The notes below the pieces were generated by a model. The model saw nothing but the letters and a program-made list of their open reading frames with translations. It searched no databases and had not been told where the DNA came from. Position numbers and translations under genes: made by a program. Positions 36,134 through 45,016 of a stretch of DNA of 64,000 nucleotides are shown here, piece after piece; the stretch's first letter is position 1; each line of letters starts with the position of its first letter. This stretch comes from Ascidiimonas meishanensis (lineage in GTDB: Bacteria; Bacteroidota; Bacteroidia; Flavobacteriales; Flavobacteriaceae). The stretch is from assembly GCF_037782385.1 (NCBI RefSeq), contig NZ_JBBEXD010000011.1:1-64000 (forward strand), read 5' to 3'.

Positions 36134-36745
36134 TTAAACTTTTATGGAACATCCTATAGCTTTTGTGGTAGTAATATCTATTTTCTTCCCACTCAACATA
36201 GCATCTACCGCATCTTCTACGTATTTTACTTCTACGCTAGATGCATCTTGATAATTGTCATCTATAGCTCCAATATATTTCACTAAATATCCTTTAGCTG
36301 TATTTTCTAATAAGTAAACATGTGGAGTTCGTGTTGCTCCATACTTTGGAAAAACTTTTTGTCCTTCATCAAAAAGGTAAGGAAACGTAAATTCTTTATC
36401 AGCTGCACGTTTTTTCATTAAAGTATAACTGTCTTTAGGTTGTTTAGAAGGATTATTAGGGTTGATTGCGATGACAGGAACACCTGCTTTTTTATACTTT
36501 TTATCTAATGCAATAATCCTATCTTCATAAGCAACTGCATATGGACAGCTATTACAAGTAAAAATCACCAAAAATCCTTTTGCATCCTTATAATCTTTTA
36601 ATGAAACTTTGTTACCGTCAATATTCATTAAAGTAAAATCTTGAGCGTAATCACCAATATCATATCCATTATCTAAAATGGGGGTATTAAAACCAGAGAT
36701 GGTAAAAACGGTAATCAACAGTATCAATCTAAAGGGAAATTTCAT
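36134..36745 (-). CDS. Exported peroxiredoxin/thioredoxin-like protein (AhpC/TSA family)
   Basis: The 203-residue protein has a signal peptide (about 1-20) and an AhpC/TSA fold: DYAQDFTLMNIDGNKVSLKDY, then a CNSCPYA redox site where thioredoxins have WCGPC, then FDEGQKVFPKYGATRTPHVYL with the cis-Pro. The C-terminal KAIGCSIKV is a conserved ending of this subfamily. It probably acts in the periplasm as a thiol oxidoreductase. Its start overlaps the tlpA-like gene stop by 4 bases. Confidence 0.85.
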   Translation of the reverse strand: MKFPFRLILLITVFTISGFNTPILDNGYDIGDYAQDFTLMNIDGNKVSLKDYKDAKGFLVIFTCNSCPYAVAYEDRIIALDKKYKKAGVPVIAINPNNPSKQPKDSYTLMKKRAADKEFTFPYLFDEGQKVFPKYGATRTPHVYLLENTAKGYLVKYIGAIDDNYQDASSVEVKYVEDAVDAMLSGKKIDITTTKAIGCSIKV

Positions 36746-37311
36746 TGCTTTTTGTTTTTAATGTTTAACGTTAGCTGCTCCAATTCATCAAATTCTAAGG
36801 AAGACTCTATAAACTGATGTGCTTTTCCTCTATAAATATAAGTAGCAGGAATAGCCCCAGACCAATTTTTATCAACTTTTGGAATCCAAGAGTTCTGCTT
36901 TGGATCATCCAAAGCTATAATTTTTAATTCTAAATTCTTCTTTTTTACAAAAGGAATTAGATGTGTTTCATACATTTTTGGCATATCCAAACTAACTAGT
37001 ATTACTTCAACATCTTTGTCTGCATATTTTTCTTGTAACTGCTCAAAATAAGGCAATTCTTTAACACAGGGTGCACACCATGTAGCCCAGAAGTTAATCA
37101 CATAGGTAGTTCCATCATCTTTTTGCAAAAACTTCTCAAAGGCTTTAAAATCGTATACTTCTATTTTTATAGAATCTTTTATTAGAACAGCCTTTGGCAT
37201 TTCTGTTTCTATGGCAAGCTTTGCTAAGGTTTCATTATTTTCTTTCCTTTCCAATTTACAAGATAAGAAACATGCAAAAACACTAAATAAAATTATCCCT
37301 CTAATAATCAT
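36742..37311 (-). CDS. TlpA-like thioredoxin-family lipoprotein
   Basis: The 189-residue protein has a lipoprotein signal (FSVFACFLSC), a thioredoxin fold with the active site FWATWCAPCVKELP and a cis-Pro region (GAIPATYIY). TlpA/ResA proteins reduce periplasmic disulfides, for example in cytochrome c maturation. It overlaps the downstream peroxiredoxin-like gene by 4 bases, which shows translational coupling. Confidence 0.9.
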   Translation of the reverse strand: MIIRGIILFSVFACFLSCKLERKENNETLAKLAIETEMPKAVLIKDSIKIEVYDFKAFEKFLQKDDGTTYVINFWATWCAPCVKELPYFEQLQEKYADKDVEVILVSLDMPKMYETHLIPFVKKKNLELKIIALDDPKQNSWIPKVDKNWSGAIPATYIYRGKAHQFIESSLEFDELEQLTLNIKNKKQ

Positions 37312-37408
37312 ATATATAAAGGATAAAATTAGAGATTAAGATTAGAGTCCTTTTGCTTTTTAACAAAAAATTATTATTCGTCCTTATTAATTATCATGAC
37401 AAATAACA

Positions 37409-37416
37409 TACATTTG
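37409..37416 (+). promoter_or_regulatory. -7 promoter element of the marR operon
   Basis: TACATTTG matches TAnnTTTG 22 bases before the MarR start codon; no TTG was found at -33. The element overlaps the first of two palindromes. Confidence 0.6.
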
Positions 37417-37434
37417 TATATACAATTATTGTAT
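37414..37434. promoter_or_regulatory. Overlapping palindromes, candidate MarR operator
   Basis: TTGTATATACAA (37414-37425) is a perfect 12-bp palindrome and overlaps ATACAATTATTGTAT (37420-37434), a 7+1+7 inverted repeat. They cover the expected transcription start between the -7 box and the marR ATG, the usual place for MarR autorepression. TTG...CAA half-sites are typical for this family. Confidence 0.65.
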
Positions 37435-37438
37435 CAAC

Positions 37439-37903
37439 ATGAATATAGAAGCTATTTTAAAAACCAAGAATGTATTGCCTGTTCACAGCAGAACTATTAT
37501 TCATTTGATGTTAGTAAATAATATGCTTACTGAAAAAATAGCTGAAACCTTAAAGCCTTTTGACATGTCACTGCAACAATTTAACGTTTTAAGAATTTTA
37601 AGAGGTCAGCAAGGGAAACCTGCCAACCTATTTACCATTCAAGAACGTATGATTAGTAAAATGAGTAATACTACAAGATTAGTAGATAAGTTACTAAAAA
37701 AAGGGTATGTGCAACGGTCTATTTGCGAAACAAACAGGAGAAAAGTAGAGATATTTATTACCAAATTGGGAATGGAATCTTTAAAAAAAATGGATTCTAT
37801 AGTTGCAGCTGCTGAAAAAGAGCTTTTAAAAAATTTTGACGACCAAAAACTACAAGAACTAGATCATTTATTAAATTTATTTGAATATCACAATCATGAG
37901 TAA
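37439..37903 (+). CDS. MarR family transcriptional regulator
   Basis: The 154-residue protein has the MarR winged helix: FDMSLQQFNVLRILRGQ, then the recognition region TIQERMISKMSNTTRLVDKLLKKG with the wing YVQRSICETNRRKVEIFIT. It is probably the repressor of its own operon with the nitroreductase and YceI genes, which follow on the same strand with an 8-base overlap and a 27-base gap. The ligand is unknown. Confidence 0.93.
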   Translation: MNIEAILKTKNVLPVHSRTIIHLMLVNNMLTEKIAETLKPFDMSLQQFNVLRILRGQQGKPANLFTIQERMISKMSNTTRLVDKLLKKGYVQRSICETNRRKVEIFITKLGMESLKKMDSIVAAAEKELLKNFDDQKLQELDHLLNLFEYHNHE

Positions 37904-38528
37904 TTACATTAAATCTTTAGAATGGCGTTATGCAACCAAGAAATTTGACCCCAGTAAGAAAGTTAGTTCAGAGTATTTGGAAACACTTAAAAATGCAATT
38001 CAACTAACTGCATCTTCTTATGGATTGCAACCCTATGAGGTCCTAATTATTGATACTCCAGAAATCAGAGAAAAGCTACAAGCCGCTTCTTGGGGTCAGT
38101 CTCAGGTAGTAGACGCCTCACATCTTTTTATATTTTGTAACAAAATTACCGTTCAAGAAAGTTTTATTGATGATTATTTAAATCTGGTGAGCTCAGAACG
38201 TGATATTTCAATAGAAAGTCTGAAGGAATACGGGGATTTTATGAAGTCAAAAATTACTTCACTTTCATCTAACCAACAACAAATATGGACAGCAAAACAA
38301 GTTTACATTGCCTTAGGTAATTTGTTATCTGCTGCTGCCGAACTTAAAATTGACGCTTGTCCTATGGAAGGTTTTGAAGCTGAAAAGTTTGATGAAATTT
38401 TGGGCCTTAAAGAAAAAGGACTCAATGCTGCAGTGATGGCAACTATTGGATACAGATCTGACGAAGATGCTACGCAACATTACAAAAAAGTGCGTCGCTC
38501 ACAAAATGAATTATTTACTACACTATAA
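37896..38528 (+). CDS. NAD(P)H-dependent nitroreductase family oxidoreductase
   Basis: The 210-residue flavoprotein begins MSNYIKSLEWRYATKKFDPSKK and contains SSYGLQPYEVLIID, LGNLLSAAAELKIDACPMEGFE and a GYRSDEDA end, typical of NfsB-like FMN nitroreductases. It reduces quinones or nitro compounds with NAD(P)H. I choose the ATG at 37896, which overlaps the marR stop by 8 bases; the TTG at 37881 would add five residues. Control by the upstream MarR is inferred. Confidence 0.9.
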   Translation: MSNYIKSLEWRYATKKFDPSKKVSSEYLETLKNAIQLTASSYGLQPYEVLIIDTPEIREKLQAASWGQSQVVDASHLFIFCNKITVQESFIDDYLNLVSSERDISIESLKEYGDFMKSKITSLSSNQQQIWTAKQVYIALGNLLSAAAELKIDACPMEGFEAEKFDEILGLKEKGLNAAVMATIGYRSDEDATQHYKKVRRSQNELFTTL

Positions 38529-38555
38529 ACAATTAATTAATAAAATTTAAAAACA

Positions 38556-39131
38556 ATGAAACGTACAATTTTAAACCTATCGTTAATTTTGACCGTAATC
38601 CTAAGTTCGGTTGCATTTACCAATATTGCAGATAAAAAAGAAGTGAAAACAACAGAAAGTACTGTGACTTGGAAAGGATATAAGGTTACAGGTTCTCATG
38701 AAGGAACGGTAAACCTTAAAAGTGGGTTTTTGACTTTTGAAGCTGATAAGCTTGTAGGAGGAGAATTTGTTGTAGATATGACCAGCCTTAGTAGTACCGA
38801 TTTGGAAGGAGAATATAAGGGTAAATTAGATGGTCATTTAAAATCTGATGACTTCTTCGGAGTTAAAAATCACCCTACTGCCAAATTAGTGATTACAGAG
38901 ACAAAAGCAACTGGGAAAAACAAATATGAAGTAACCGGAGACCTTACTATTAAGAATAAAACTAATCCTATAACATTTGATCTTTCTGTTTATGGAAGCA
39001 AAGCTACAGGTGCTTTAAAAATAGATAGAAGTAAATATGATGTTCGTTATGGTTCTGGAAGCTTTTTTGATAATTTAGGTGACAAAACTATTTATGATGA
39101 GTTTGATCTGGTAGTAGATTTACAAATGTAA
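38556..39131 (+). CDS. YceI family periplasmic protein
   Basis: The 191-residue protein has a signal peptide (LNLSLILTVILSSVAFT) and the YceI lipocalin-like pattern: ESTVTWKGYKVTGSHEGTV, FVVDMTSL, HLKSDDFFGVKNHPTAKL and DRSKYDVRYGSGSF. The family binds polyisoprenoid-type lipids. In Flavobacteriia it often follows a marR and a nitroreductase gene, as here, and a terminator comes directly after it. Confidence 0.93.
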   Translation: MKRTILNLSLILTVILSSVAFTNIADKKEVKTTESTVTWKGYKVTGSHEGTVNLKSGFLTFEADKLVGGEFVVDMTSLSSTDLEGEYKGKLDGHLKSDDFFGVKNHPTAKLVITETKATGKNKYEVTGDLTIKNKTNPITFDLSVYGSKATGALKIDRSKYDVRYGSGSFFDNLGDKTIYDEFDLVVDLQM

Positions 39132-39158
39132 ATTAATCCCTTTAATTGATTAATAGCA

Positions 39159-39188
39159 ACCTGTCGTTTAACAGCGACAGGTTTTTTT
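39159..39188 (+). terminator. Intrinsic terminator of the marR-nitroreductase-yceI operon
   Basis: ACCTGTCG and CGACAGGT (39159-39166 and 39175-39182) form an 8-bp stem followed by seven T, 28 bases after the yceI stop. Confidence 0.93.
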
Positions 39189-39207
39189 GTGTTTTATGAA
39201 AGTTTTA

Positions 39208-39238
39208 TTTGATTTAATAATTTTCATTTCTATATTTG
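39208..39238 (+). promoter_or_regulatory. Promoter of the trp operon
   Basis: TTTG (39208-39211), a 19-base spacer and TATATTTG (39231-39238) match the Bacteroidota promoter very well. Only 5 bases separate the box from the leader-peptide ATG, so the transcript should begin at or just before that ATG. Confidence 0.8.
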
Positions 39239-39243
39239 ACCCA

Positions 39244-39306
39244 ATGAAAAAAAGAAATTTAAACAATTGGTGGTGGAACTTACGAAACGTCAATCTCGTG
39301 AGCTAA
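39244..39306 (+). CDS. trpL: trp operon leader peptide
   Basis: The 20-codon ORF reads MKKRNLNNWWWNLRNVNLVS, with three consecutive TGG codons at 39268-39276. It sits between the trp promoter and an intrinsic terminator that precedes trpE, the arrangement of a ribosome-mediated trp attenuator: low charged tRNA-Trp stalls the ribosome at the Trp run and lets an antiterminator form. An in-frame ATG at 39196 would extend the peptide but lies upstream of the promoter. Confidence 0.9.
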   Translation: MKKRNLNNWWWNLRNVNLVS

Positions 39307-39326
39307 CATCTCTTTGTATATCATAT

Positions 39327-39358
39327 AAAAGGCTTGTCAATCACGACAAGCCTTTTTT
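39327..39358 (+). terminator. trp attenuator terminator
   Basis: AAAAGGCTTGTC and GACAAGCCTTTT (39327-39338 and 39345-39356) form a 12-bp stem with a 6-base loop and T tail, 31 bases before trpE. TCGTGA (39296-39301), next to the leader stop codon, is complementary to TCACGA (39341-39346) in the loop and descending arm, a possible but short antiterminator pairing. Confidence 0.9.
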
Positions 39359-39388
39359 AATTAAAAATTTTAAGAACATACGCACTAC

Positions 39389-40792
39389 ATGAACGCTTCA
39401 TTTAGAATTAATACTCATTTTAAAAAAATTTTAGCAGATACCATTACTCCCGTAAGTGTATATTTAAAAATAAGAGATAGGTTCCCTAATTCTTTACTAT
39501 TAGAAAGTAGTGACTATCATGCTAATGATAATAGTTTCTCATACATATGTTGTAATCCCATAGCCAGTATTAAAATAGAGAATGAAAAAATTATTAAGTT
39601 ATTACCCAATGGTAGTAAAGAAGTCTCTCCCATAACAAAAAGTACCAATATCACAGAAGAAATTACATCTTTTGGTAACTTATTTAAGACAGACATTAAT
39701 GATTTTAAGTTTATTAATAATGGACTTTTTGGTTATATAAGTTATGATGCCGTTAGATATTTTGAACAGGTAAATATAGAAAAAAGACAGGGTGCATTAG
39801 ATATACCGGATATTTATTATGCAGTTTATCAAAATATAATTGCTATTAATCATTTCAAGAATGAAGCCTATATTTTTGCTCATTGTTTTGAGCAGGAAGA
39901 AAATATAGCAGAAATAGAACAACTTCTTAAAGTTAAGAATTTTGCTTCCTATAATTTTACAAGAGATGGAAGGCCTAGTTCCAATTTAGAGGATAAAGAA
40001 TATATTGAACATGTTAATTTGGCTAAAAAACACTGTAAAAGAGGAGATGTCTTTCAACTAGTGCTTTCCAGACGTTTTAGCCAACAGTTTAAAGGGGATG
40101 AGTTTAACGTTTATCGGGCGCTAAGGTCGGTAAATCCATCACCCTACCTTTTCTATTTTGATTATGGTGATTTCAAAATTTTTGGAAGTTCCCCTGAAGC
40201 ACAACTCATAGTAAAAGATGGTCAAGCAGAAATTCATCCAATTGCGGGTACTTTTAAGCGAACGGGTAATGATTTACAGGATGCCGAACTTGCTAAAAAA
40301 TTAGCAGTAGATAAAAAAGAAAATGCAGAACATGTAATGTTAGTAGATCTGGCAAGAAATGATCTTAGCCGTCATGGTAATTTTGTTAAAGTAGAGACCT
40401 ACAGAGAAGTTCAATTCTTTTCTCATGTGATACATCTGGTTTCTAAAGTTACTGGTAAAATGCGCAAAAACACTAATACGATGCAAGTGGTAGCAGATAC
40501 TTTTCCGGCAGGTACGTTAAGCGGTGCTCCAAAACACAGGGCCATGCAACTTATTGAACAATACGAAAAATGCAATCGGGATTTTTATGGAGGTGCCATA
40601 GGTTTTATGGATTTTAATGGGGATTTTAATCATGCTATTATGATTAGAACTTTCTTGAGTAAAAACCATGTGCTTCATTTTCAAGCAGGTGCTGGATTGG
40701 TATCAGAATCTAATCCGGAAAATGAACTACAGGAAGTATATAACAAGCTGGGGGCTCTCAATAATGCCCTAGAAATTGCTGAAAATATCTAA
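39389..40792 (+). CDS. trpE: Anthranilate synthase component I
   Basis: The 467-residue enzyme converts chorismate to anthranilate using ammonia from TrpG. The feedback-site motif LLESSDYH lies near residues 36-43, and the chorismate-binding core includes GSSPEAQLIVKDGQAEIHPI, GTFKRTG, LVDLARNDLSRHG and FPAGTLSGAPKHRAM. It is the first structural gene after the attenuator and ends 2 bases before trpG. Confidence 0.97.
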   Translation: MNASFRINTHFKKILADTITPVSVYLKIRDRFPNSLLLESSDYHANDNSFSYICCNPIASIKIENEKIIKLLPNGSKEVSPITKSTNITEEITSFGNLFKTDINDFKFINNGLFGYISYDAVRYFEQVNIEKRQGALDIPDIYYAVYQNIIAINHFKNEAYIFAHCFEQEENIAEIEQLLKVKNFASYNFTRDGRPSSNLEDKEYIEHVNLAKKHCKRGDVFQLVLSRRFSQQFKGDEFNVYRALRSVNPSPYLFYFDYGDFKIFGSSPEAQLIVKDGQAEIHPIAGTFKRTGNDLQDAELAKKLAVDKKENAEHVMLVDLARNDLSRHGNFVKVETYREVQFFSHVIHLVSKVTGKMRKNTNTMQVVADTFPAGTLSGAPKHRAMQLIEQYEKCNRDFYGGAIGFMDFNGDFNHAIMIRTFLSKNHVLHFQAGAGLVSESNPENELQEVYNKLGALNNALEIAENI

Positions 40793-40794
40793 TT

Positions 40795-41361
40795 ATGAAA
40801 AAAATACTTGTTATAGATAATTATGACAGTTTTACATACAATCTAGTTCATTATTTGGAAGAATTAAATTGTGAGGTAACTGTAAAAAGAAATGATCAGC
40901 TCAGCTTAGATGAAGTGAATGCATTTGATAAAATAGTACTCTCTCCTGGACCTGGTATCCCGGATGAAGCCGGACTTTTAAAACCAATTATTGCTACATA
41001 TGCAGCTCGTAAAAGTATCTTAGGCGTTTGTTTAGGGCAGCAAGCTATTGGAGAAGTATTTGGTGCCAAACTTATCAATCTTGACAAAGTTTATCACGGG
41101 GTGGCTACCAAAGTAACTATTACCGTAGACGATGAATCACTATTTGAAGGTTTACCTAAAGAAATAGAAGTAGGTAGATACCATTCTTGGGTGGTAGATA
41201 CCAATTTGCCAGATGTTCTAGAAGCTACCTCTTTTGATGAAAACGGACAGGTAATGTCTTTAAGACATAAAATATTTGATGTAAAAGCGGTACAGTATCA
41301 TCCTGAATCTGTGCTAACTCCAAACGGAAAACAAATGCTTAAAAACTGGATTAACTTCTAA
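40795..41361 (+). CDS. trpG: Anthranilate synthase component II, glutamine amidotransferase
   Basis: The 188-residue class I glutamine amidotransferase has the oxyanion motif SPGPGIPDEAG, the nucleophile Cys in GVCLGQQAIGE and the His/Glu pair in QYHPESVLTP. It supplies ammonia to TrpE. It may also serve para-aminobenzoate synthesis, since the two share partners in some bacteria. No second copy is in this window. Confidence 0.96.
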   Translation: MKKILVIDNYDSFTYNLVHYLEELNCEVTVKRNDQLSLDEVNAFDKIVLSPGPGIPDEAGLLKPIIATYAARKSILGVCLGQQAIGEVFGAKLINLDKVYHGVATKVTITVDDESLFEGLPKEIEVGRYHSWVVDTNLPDVLEATSFDENGQVMSLRHKIFDVKAVQYHPESVLTPNGKQMLKNWINF

Positions 41362-41368
41362 CTTTGTC

Positions 41369-42361
41369 ATGAAAGAAATACTCAATAGACTCATTAATCA
41401 CGAAACTATTTCTAAAGAAGAAGCAAAGAATGTATTGGTTAATATTTCCAAAGGGGAGTATAATACCAGCCAAATTGCTTCCTTTTTAACCGTATATATG
41501 ATGCGGAGTATTACCATAGAAGAGCTTGAAGGTTTTAGAAATGCGCTCTTAGAACTCTGCATTCCAGTAAACCTAAATGGCTATAATACCATAGACCTTT
41601 GCGGTACTGGAGGAGATGGAAAAGATACTTTTAACATATCAACACTCTCCTCGTTTGTCACTGCTGCCTCAGATGTTCTTGTAACAAAACACGGTAATTA
41701 TGGCGTATCATCTACCTGTGGATCCAGTAACGTAATGGAGTATTTAGGAATTAAATTTTCAAATAATGTTGATTTTCTAAAGAAATGTTTAGAAGAAACA
41801 GGTATATGCATTCTCCATGCTCCCCTATTTCATCCGGCAATGAAAAATGTTGCCCCAATAAGAAAAGAGCTCGCTGTGAAAACATTCTTTAATATGTTAG
41901 GCCCCATGGTAAACCCTGCTTTTCCAGATAATCAAATGGTAGGGGTATTTAATCTAGAACTCGCCAGAATGTACGGCTATCTTTATCAAAAAACTACTAA
42001 AAACTTTACCGTACTTCATGCACTTGATGGGTATGATGAAATATCACTTACTGGAAACACAAAAACTATTTCTAACCATGCGGAAGCCTTACTTAAACCA
42101 GAAGATTTTGGTGTGAAAGCTGTTGCAGCAAGTGAAATTACAGGAGGAACCTCTATAGAAAGCGCTGCGGCTATATTTATGAAAGTAATAAGCGGTAAAG
42201 GTAACGAGGCACAAAACAATGTGGTGAGTGCAAATGCGGGTATGGCCATTGCCACTATTAAAAATCTGTCTCCTAAGGAAGGGTTTGAAATAGCTAAAGC
42301 CTCTTTACTGGAAGGAAAAGCACTTGAAGTGCTTAAAAAACTGCAAAACCTAAGTGCCTAA
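41369..42361 (+). CDS. trpD: Anthranilate phosphoribosyltransferase
   Basis: The 330-residue enzyme joins anthranilate and PRPP. The PRPP-binding GTGGDGKDTFNIST and the downstream KHGNYGVSSTCGSSNVMEYLG are diagnostic. It is 8 bases after trpG and is a separate gene, not a TrpGD fusion. Confidence 0.97.
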   Translation: MKEILNRLINHETISKEEAKNVLVNISKGEYNTSQIASFLTVYMMRSITIEELEGFRNALLELCIPVNLNGYNTIDLCGTGGDGKDTFNISTLSSFVTAASDVLVTKHGNYGVSSTCGSSNVMEYLGIKFSNNVDFLKKCLEETGICILHAPLFHPAMKNVAPIRKELAVKTFFNMLGPMVNPAFPDNQMVGVFNLELARMYGYLYQKTTKNFTVLHALDGYDEISLTGNTKTISNHAEALLKPEDFGVKAVAASEITGGTSIESAAAIFMKVISGKGNEAQNNVVSANAGMAIATIKNLSPKEGFEIAKASLLEGKALEVLKKLQNLSA

Positions 42362-42373
42362 ATTCAATTATTG

Positions 42374-43159
42374 ATGAATATACTTGATAAAATCATAGCA
42401 GATAAAAGAAAAGAAGTTTTACTAAAAAAACAGTTGATTCCAATTTCTCAACTGGAGAGTTCTGTACTTTTTGGCAAGGCTACGGTTTGTTTATCAAAAC
42501 GTTTAATGAGCTCTAAAACCGGAATTATTGCAGAACATAAAAGAAGATCTCCATCTAAGGCGGTAATCAATCAGAACTTAAATGTCAGTGAAGTAGCTTC
42601 CGGCTATGAGAAGGCAGGTGTTTCTGGAATGTCTGTTTTGACAGATGGCAAATATTTTGGAGGATCTTTAGATGATTTATTATTAGCTCGCGCTTCTTCT
42701 GGCTTGCCACTTCTACGAAAAGAATTCATCATTGATGAATATCAGATTTTAGAAGCAAAAGCCTATGGTGCAGATCTCATACTATTAATAGCTGCCGTTT
42801 TATCAGAAAAGGAAATAAAAGAATTGTCGTCGTTTGCACAACGTATAGGTTTAGAAGTCTTATTAGAAGTTCATGATAAAAGTGAACTTAGTAAATCTTT
42901 AGTACCCACTGTCAATATGTTAGGCGTGAACAATCGTAATTTAAAAACATTTGAGGTAAGTCTTGAAACCAGTATGGGATTAGCGCAATTTATACCGGAA
43001 GACTTTGTAAAGGTGTCTGAAAGTGGTATTAGCTCAGTGAATGCCATTAAAGAATTGAAAAAATATGGATTCAAAGGGTTTTTAATTGGAGAAAACTTTA
43101 TGAAAACTAACCACCCTGGTGAAGAAGCAACAAAATTTATAAAAGAGCTAAACCAATAG
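42374..43159 (+). CDS. trpC: Indole-3-glycerol-phosphate synthase
   Basis: The 261-residue TIM-barrel enzyme has IIAEHKRRSPSKAVIN (catalytic Lys and substrate loop), LLRKEFIIDEYQI, LGVNNRNLKTFEV and VSESGIS. It closes the indole ring. I use the ATG at 42374; a TTG one codon earlier is in frame. Unlike E. coli, trpC and trpF are separate. Confidence 0.96.
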   Translation: MNILDKIIADKRKEVLLKKQLIPISQLESSVLFGKATVCLSKRLMSSKTGIIAEHKRRSPSKAVINQNLNVSEVASGYEKAGVSGMSVLTDGKYFGGSLDDLLLARASSGLPLLRKEFIIDEYQILEAKAYGADLILLIAAVLSEKEIKELSSFAQRIGLEVLLEVHDKSELSKSLVPTVNMLGVNNRNLKTFEVSLETSMGLAQFIPEDFVKVSESGISSVNAIKELKKYGFKGFLIGENFMKTNHPGEEATKFIKELNQ

Positions 43160-43162
43160 GAT

Positions 43163-43810
43163 ATGAAAATTAAGGTTTGTGGTATGAAATTTAAAGATAA
43201 TATAAAGGAAGTAGCTAGTTTACAGCCTGATTATCTTGGTTTTATATTCTGGGAACCCTCTTCTCGTTTCTTTAATGGCGATATTCCTAAAACTATTAAA
43301 GACACTATTAAAAAAACGGGAGTTTTTGTTGATGAAAAAGTATCTGTTATTGTAAAGCTCATAAAAAAACATGACTTAAAAGCAATTCAATTGCATGGTA
43401 CCGAAAGTGCCGCCTTTTGTGCAAGTCTTAAAAGCCAACTAACAAAAGAAGTGATCTTTCCCATAGAAATTATTAAAGTATTTTCTATAAAAGATAATTT
43501 TGATTTCACTTTGCTAAAAGCTTACGAACTTGTTTGTGATTTTTTCCTTTTTGATACGAAAGGAAAACTTCCTGGAGGAAATGGATATACATTTGACTGG
43601 AGTGTTTTAAAAGGATATCCATCTCAAAAACCGTATTTCTTAAGCGGTGGAATTGGTATAACAGAAATTGATAAAATACAACAGTTTTTAAAAGAACCTA
43701 TGGCCAAATATTGTTATGCAATAGATGTAAATAGCAAATTTGAATTGGAACCCGGACTCAAAAATGCTAAATTATTGATTGACTTTGTAAGTTCTATCAA
43801 ACAGTTATAA
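43163..43810 (+). CDS. trpF: Phosphoribosylanthranilate isomerase
   Basis: The 215-residue TIM barrel starts KIKVCGMKFKDNIKEV with the catalytic Cys, and has IQLHGTES, the catalytic Asp region FLFDTKGKLPGGNGYTFDW and LSGGIGITEI. It catalyses the Amadori rearrangement before TrpC. Only 3 bases separate it from trpC. Confidence 0.95.
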   Translation: MKIKVCGMKFKDNIKEVASLQPDYLGFIFWEPSSRFFNGDIPKTIKDTIKKTGVFVDEKVSVIVKLIKKHDLKAIQLHGTESAAFCASLKSQLTKEVIFPIEIIKVFSIKDNFDFTLLKAYELVCDFFLFDTKGKLPGGNGYTFDWSVLKGYPSQKPYFLSGGIGITEIDKIQQFLKEPMAKYCYAIDVNSKFELEPGLKNAKLLIDFVSSIKQL

Positions 43811-43827
43811 AATTAAAAAATTGATTT

Positions 43828-45012
43828 ATGAAAACATATCATGTAAATGAAAAAGGATATTATGGCGAGTTTGGAGGCGCTTATATTCCAGAAATGCTTT
43901 ATCCAAATGTTGAAGAACTAAGAGAGAAATATTTAAAAATAACCGCAGAACCTTCTTTTAAAGAAGAATTTGATTCGCTTTTAAAAGATTATGTAGGGCG
44001 TCCTACTCCTTTATATTTTGCGAATCGACTTTCCAAAAAGTACGGTACTAAAATATACTTAAAACGCGAAGATCTTTGCCACACAGGTGCACATAAAGTA
44101 AACAATACTATTGGCCAGATATTATTAGCAAAGAAATTAGGTAAAAACCGAATTATAGCGGAAACTGGGGCGGGACAACACGGAGTAGCCACTGCAACTG
44201 TATGTGCATTAATGGGCATAAAGTGTATAGTCTATATGGGCGCTGTAGATATTAAAAGACAAGCACCCAACGTAGCCCGAATGAAGATGCTTGGCGCAGA
44301 AGTGCGTTCGGCAGAATCTGGAAGTAAAACCCTTAAAGATGCTACCAATGAAGCCATTAGAGATTGGATTAATAATCCTGTAGACACCCATTATATTATT
44401 GGATCTGTTGTAGGCCCTCATCCATATCCGGATATGGTGGCTCGTTTTCAATCTATTATCTCTGAAGAAATCAAATGGCAATTAAAGGAAAAAGAAGGGC
44501 GTGAATTACCGCATCATGTTATTGCCTGTGTAGGCGGAGGCAGTAATGCGGCTGGCACTTATTATCATTTTTTAGATATTCCAGAGGTTAATATTATTGC
44601 AGTTGAAGCCGCAGGAAAAGGTATTTATACTGGTGAGAGTGCTGCAACTTCGGCATTGGGTAAAGACGGGATTATTCATGGGAGCCGCACATTACTTATG
44701 CAAACGCAAGATGGTCAAATCACCGAACCTTATTCTATTTCTGCAGGACTCGATTATCCAGGAGTGGGCCCTATGCATGCACATCTATTTAGATCAGGCA
44801 GAGCAGAATTTATATCTGTTACAGATGATGAAGCTATGACAGCAGGATTAGAACTTTCTCAACTAGAAGGTATTATTCCAGCAATAGAAACCTCACATGC
44901 TTTTGCCATATTTGAACAACGCAAATTTAAGGCAGATGAAATTGTAGTGATCAACCTCTCTGGTAGAGGTGACAAAGACCTGAATACTTATATTGACTAT
45001 TTTAAATTATAG
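43828..45012 (+). CDS. trpB: Tryptophan synthase beta subunit
   Basis: The 394-residue PLP enzyme condenses indole and serine. It has the PLP lysine in REDLCHTGAHKVNNTIGQIL, AETGAGQHGVA, the phosphate-binding CVGGGSNAAGTYYHF and LSGRGDKDL. It belongs to the ordinary TrpB1 type that pairs with TrpA, encoded next. Confidence 0.98.
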   Translation: MKTYHVNEKGYYGEFGGAYIPEMLYPNVEELREKYLKITAEPSFKEEFDSLLKDYVGRPTPLYFANRLSKKYGTKIYLKREDLCHTGAHKVNNTIGQILLAKKLGKNRIIAETGAGQHGVATATVCALMGIKCIVYMGAVDIKRQAPNVARMKMLGAEVRSAESGSKTLKDATNEAIRDWINNPVDTHYIIGSVVGPHPYPDMVARFQSIISEEIKWQLKEKEGRELPHHVIACVGGGSNAAGTYYHFLDIPEVNIIAVEAAGKGIYTGESAATSALGKDGIIHGSRTLLMQTQDGQITEPYSISAGLDYPGVGPMHAHLFRSGRAEFISVTDDEAMTAGLELSQLEGIIPAIETSHAFAIFEQRKFKADEIVVINLSGRGDKDLNTYIDYFKL

Positions 45013-45016
45013 CTGA

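Noticed and set aside
39196..39243. Longer trp leader peptide from an in-frame upstream ATG
   Set aside because: The promoter box lies downstream of that ATG, so it would not be transcribed from it.
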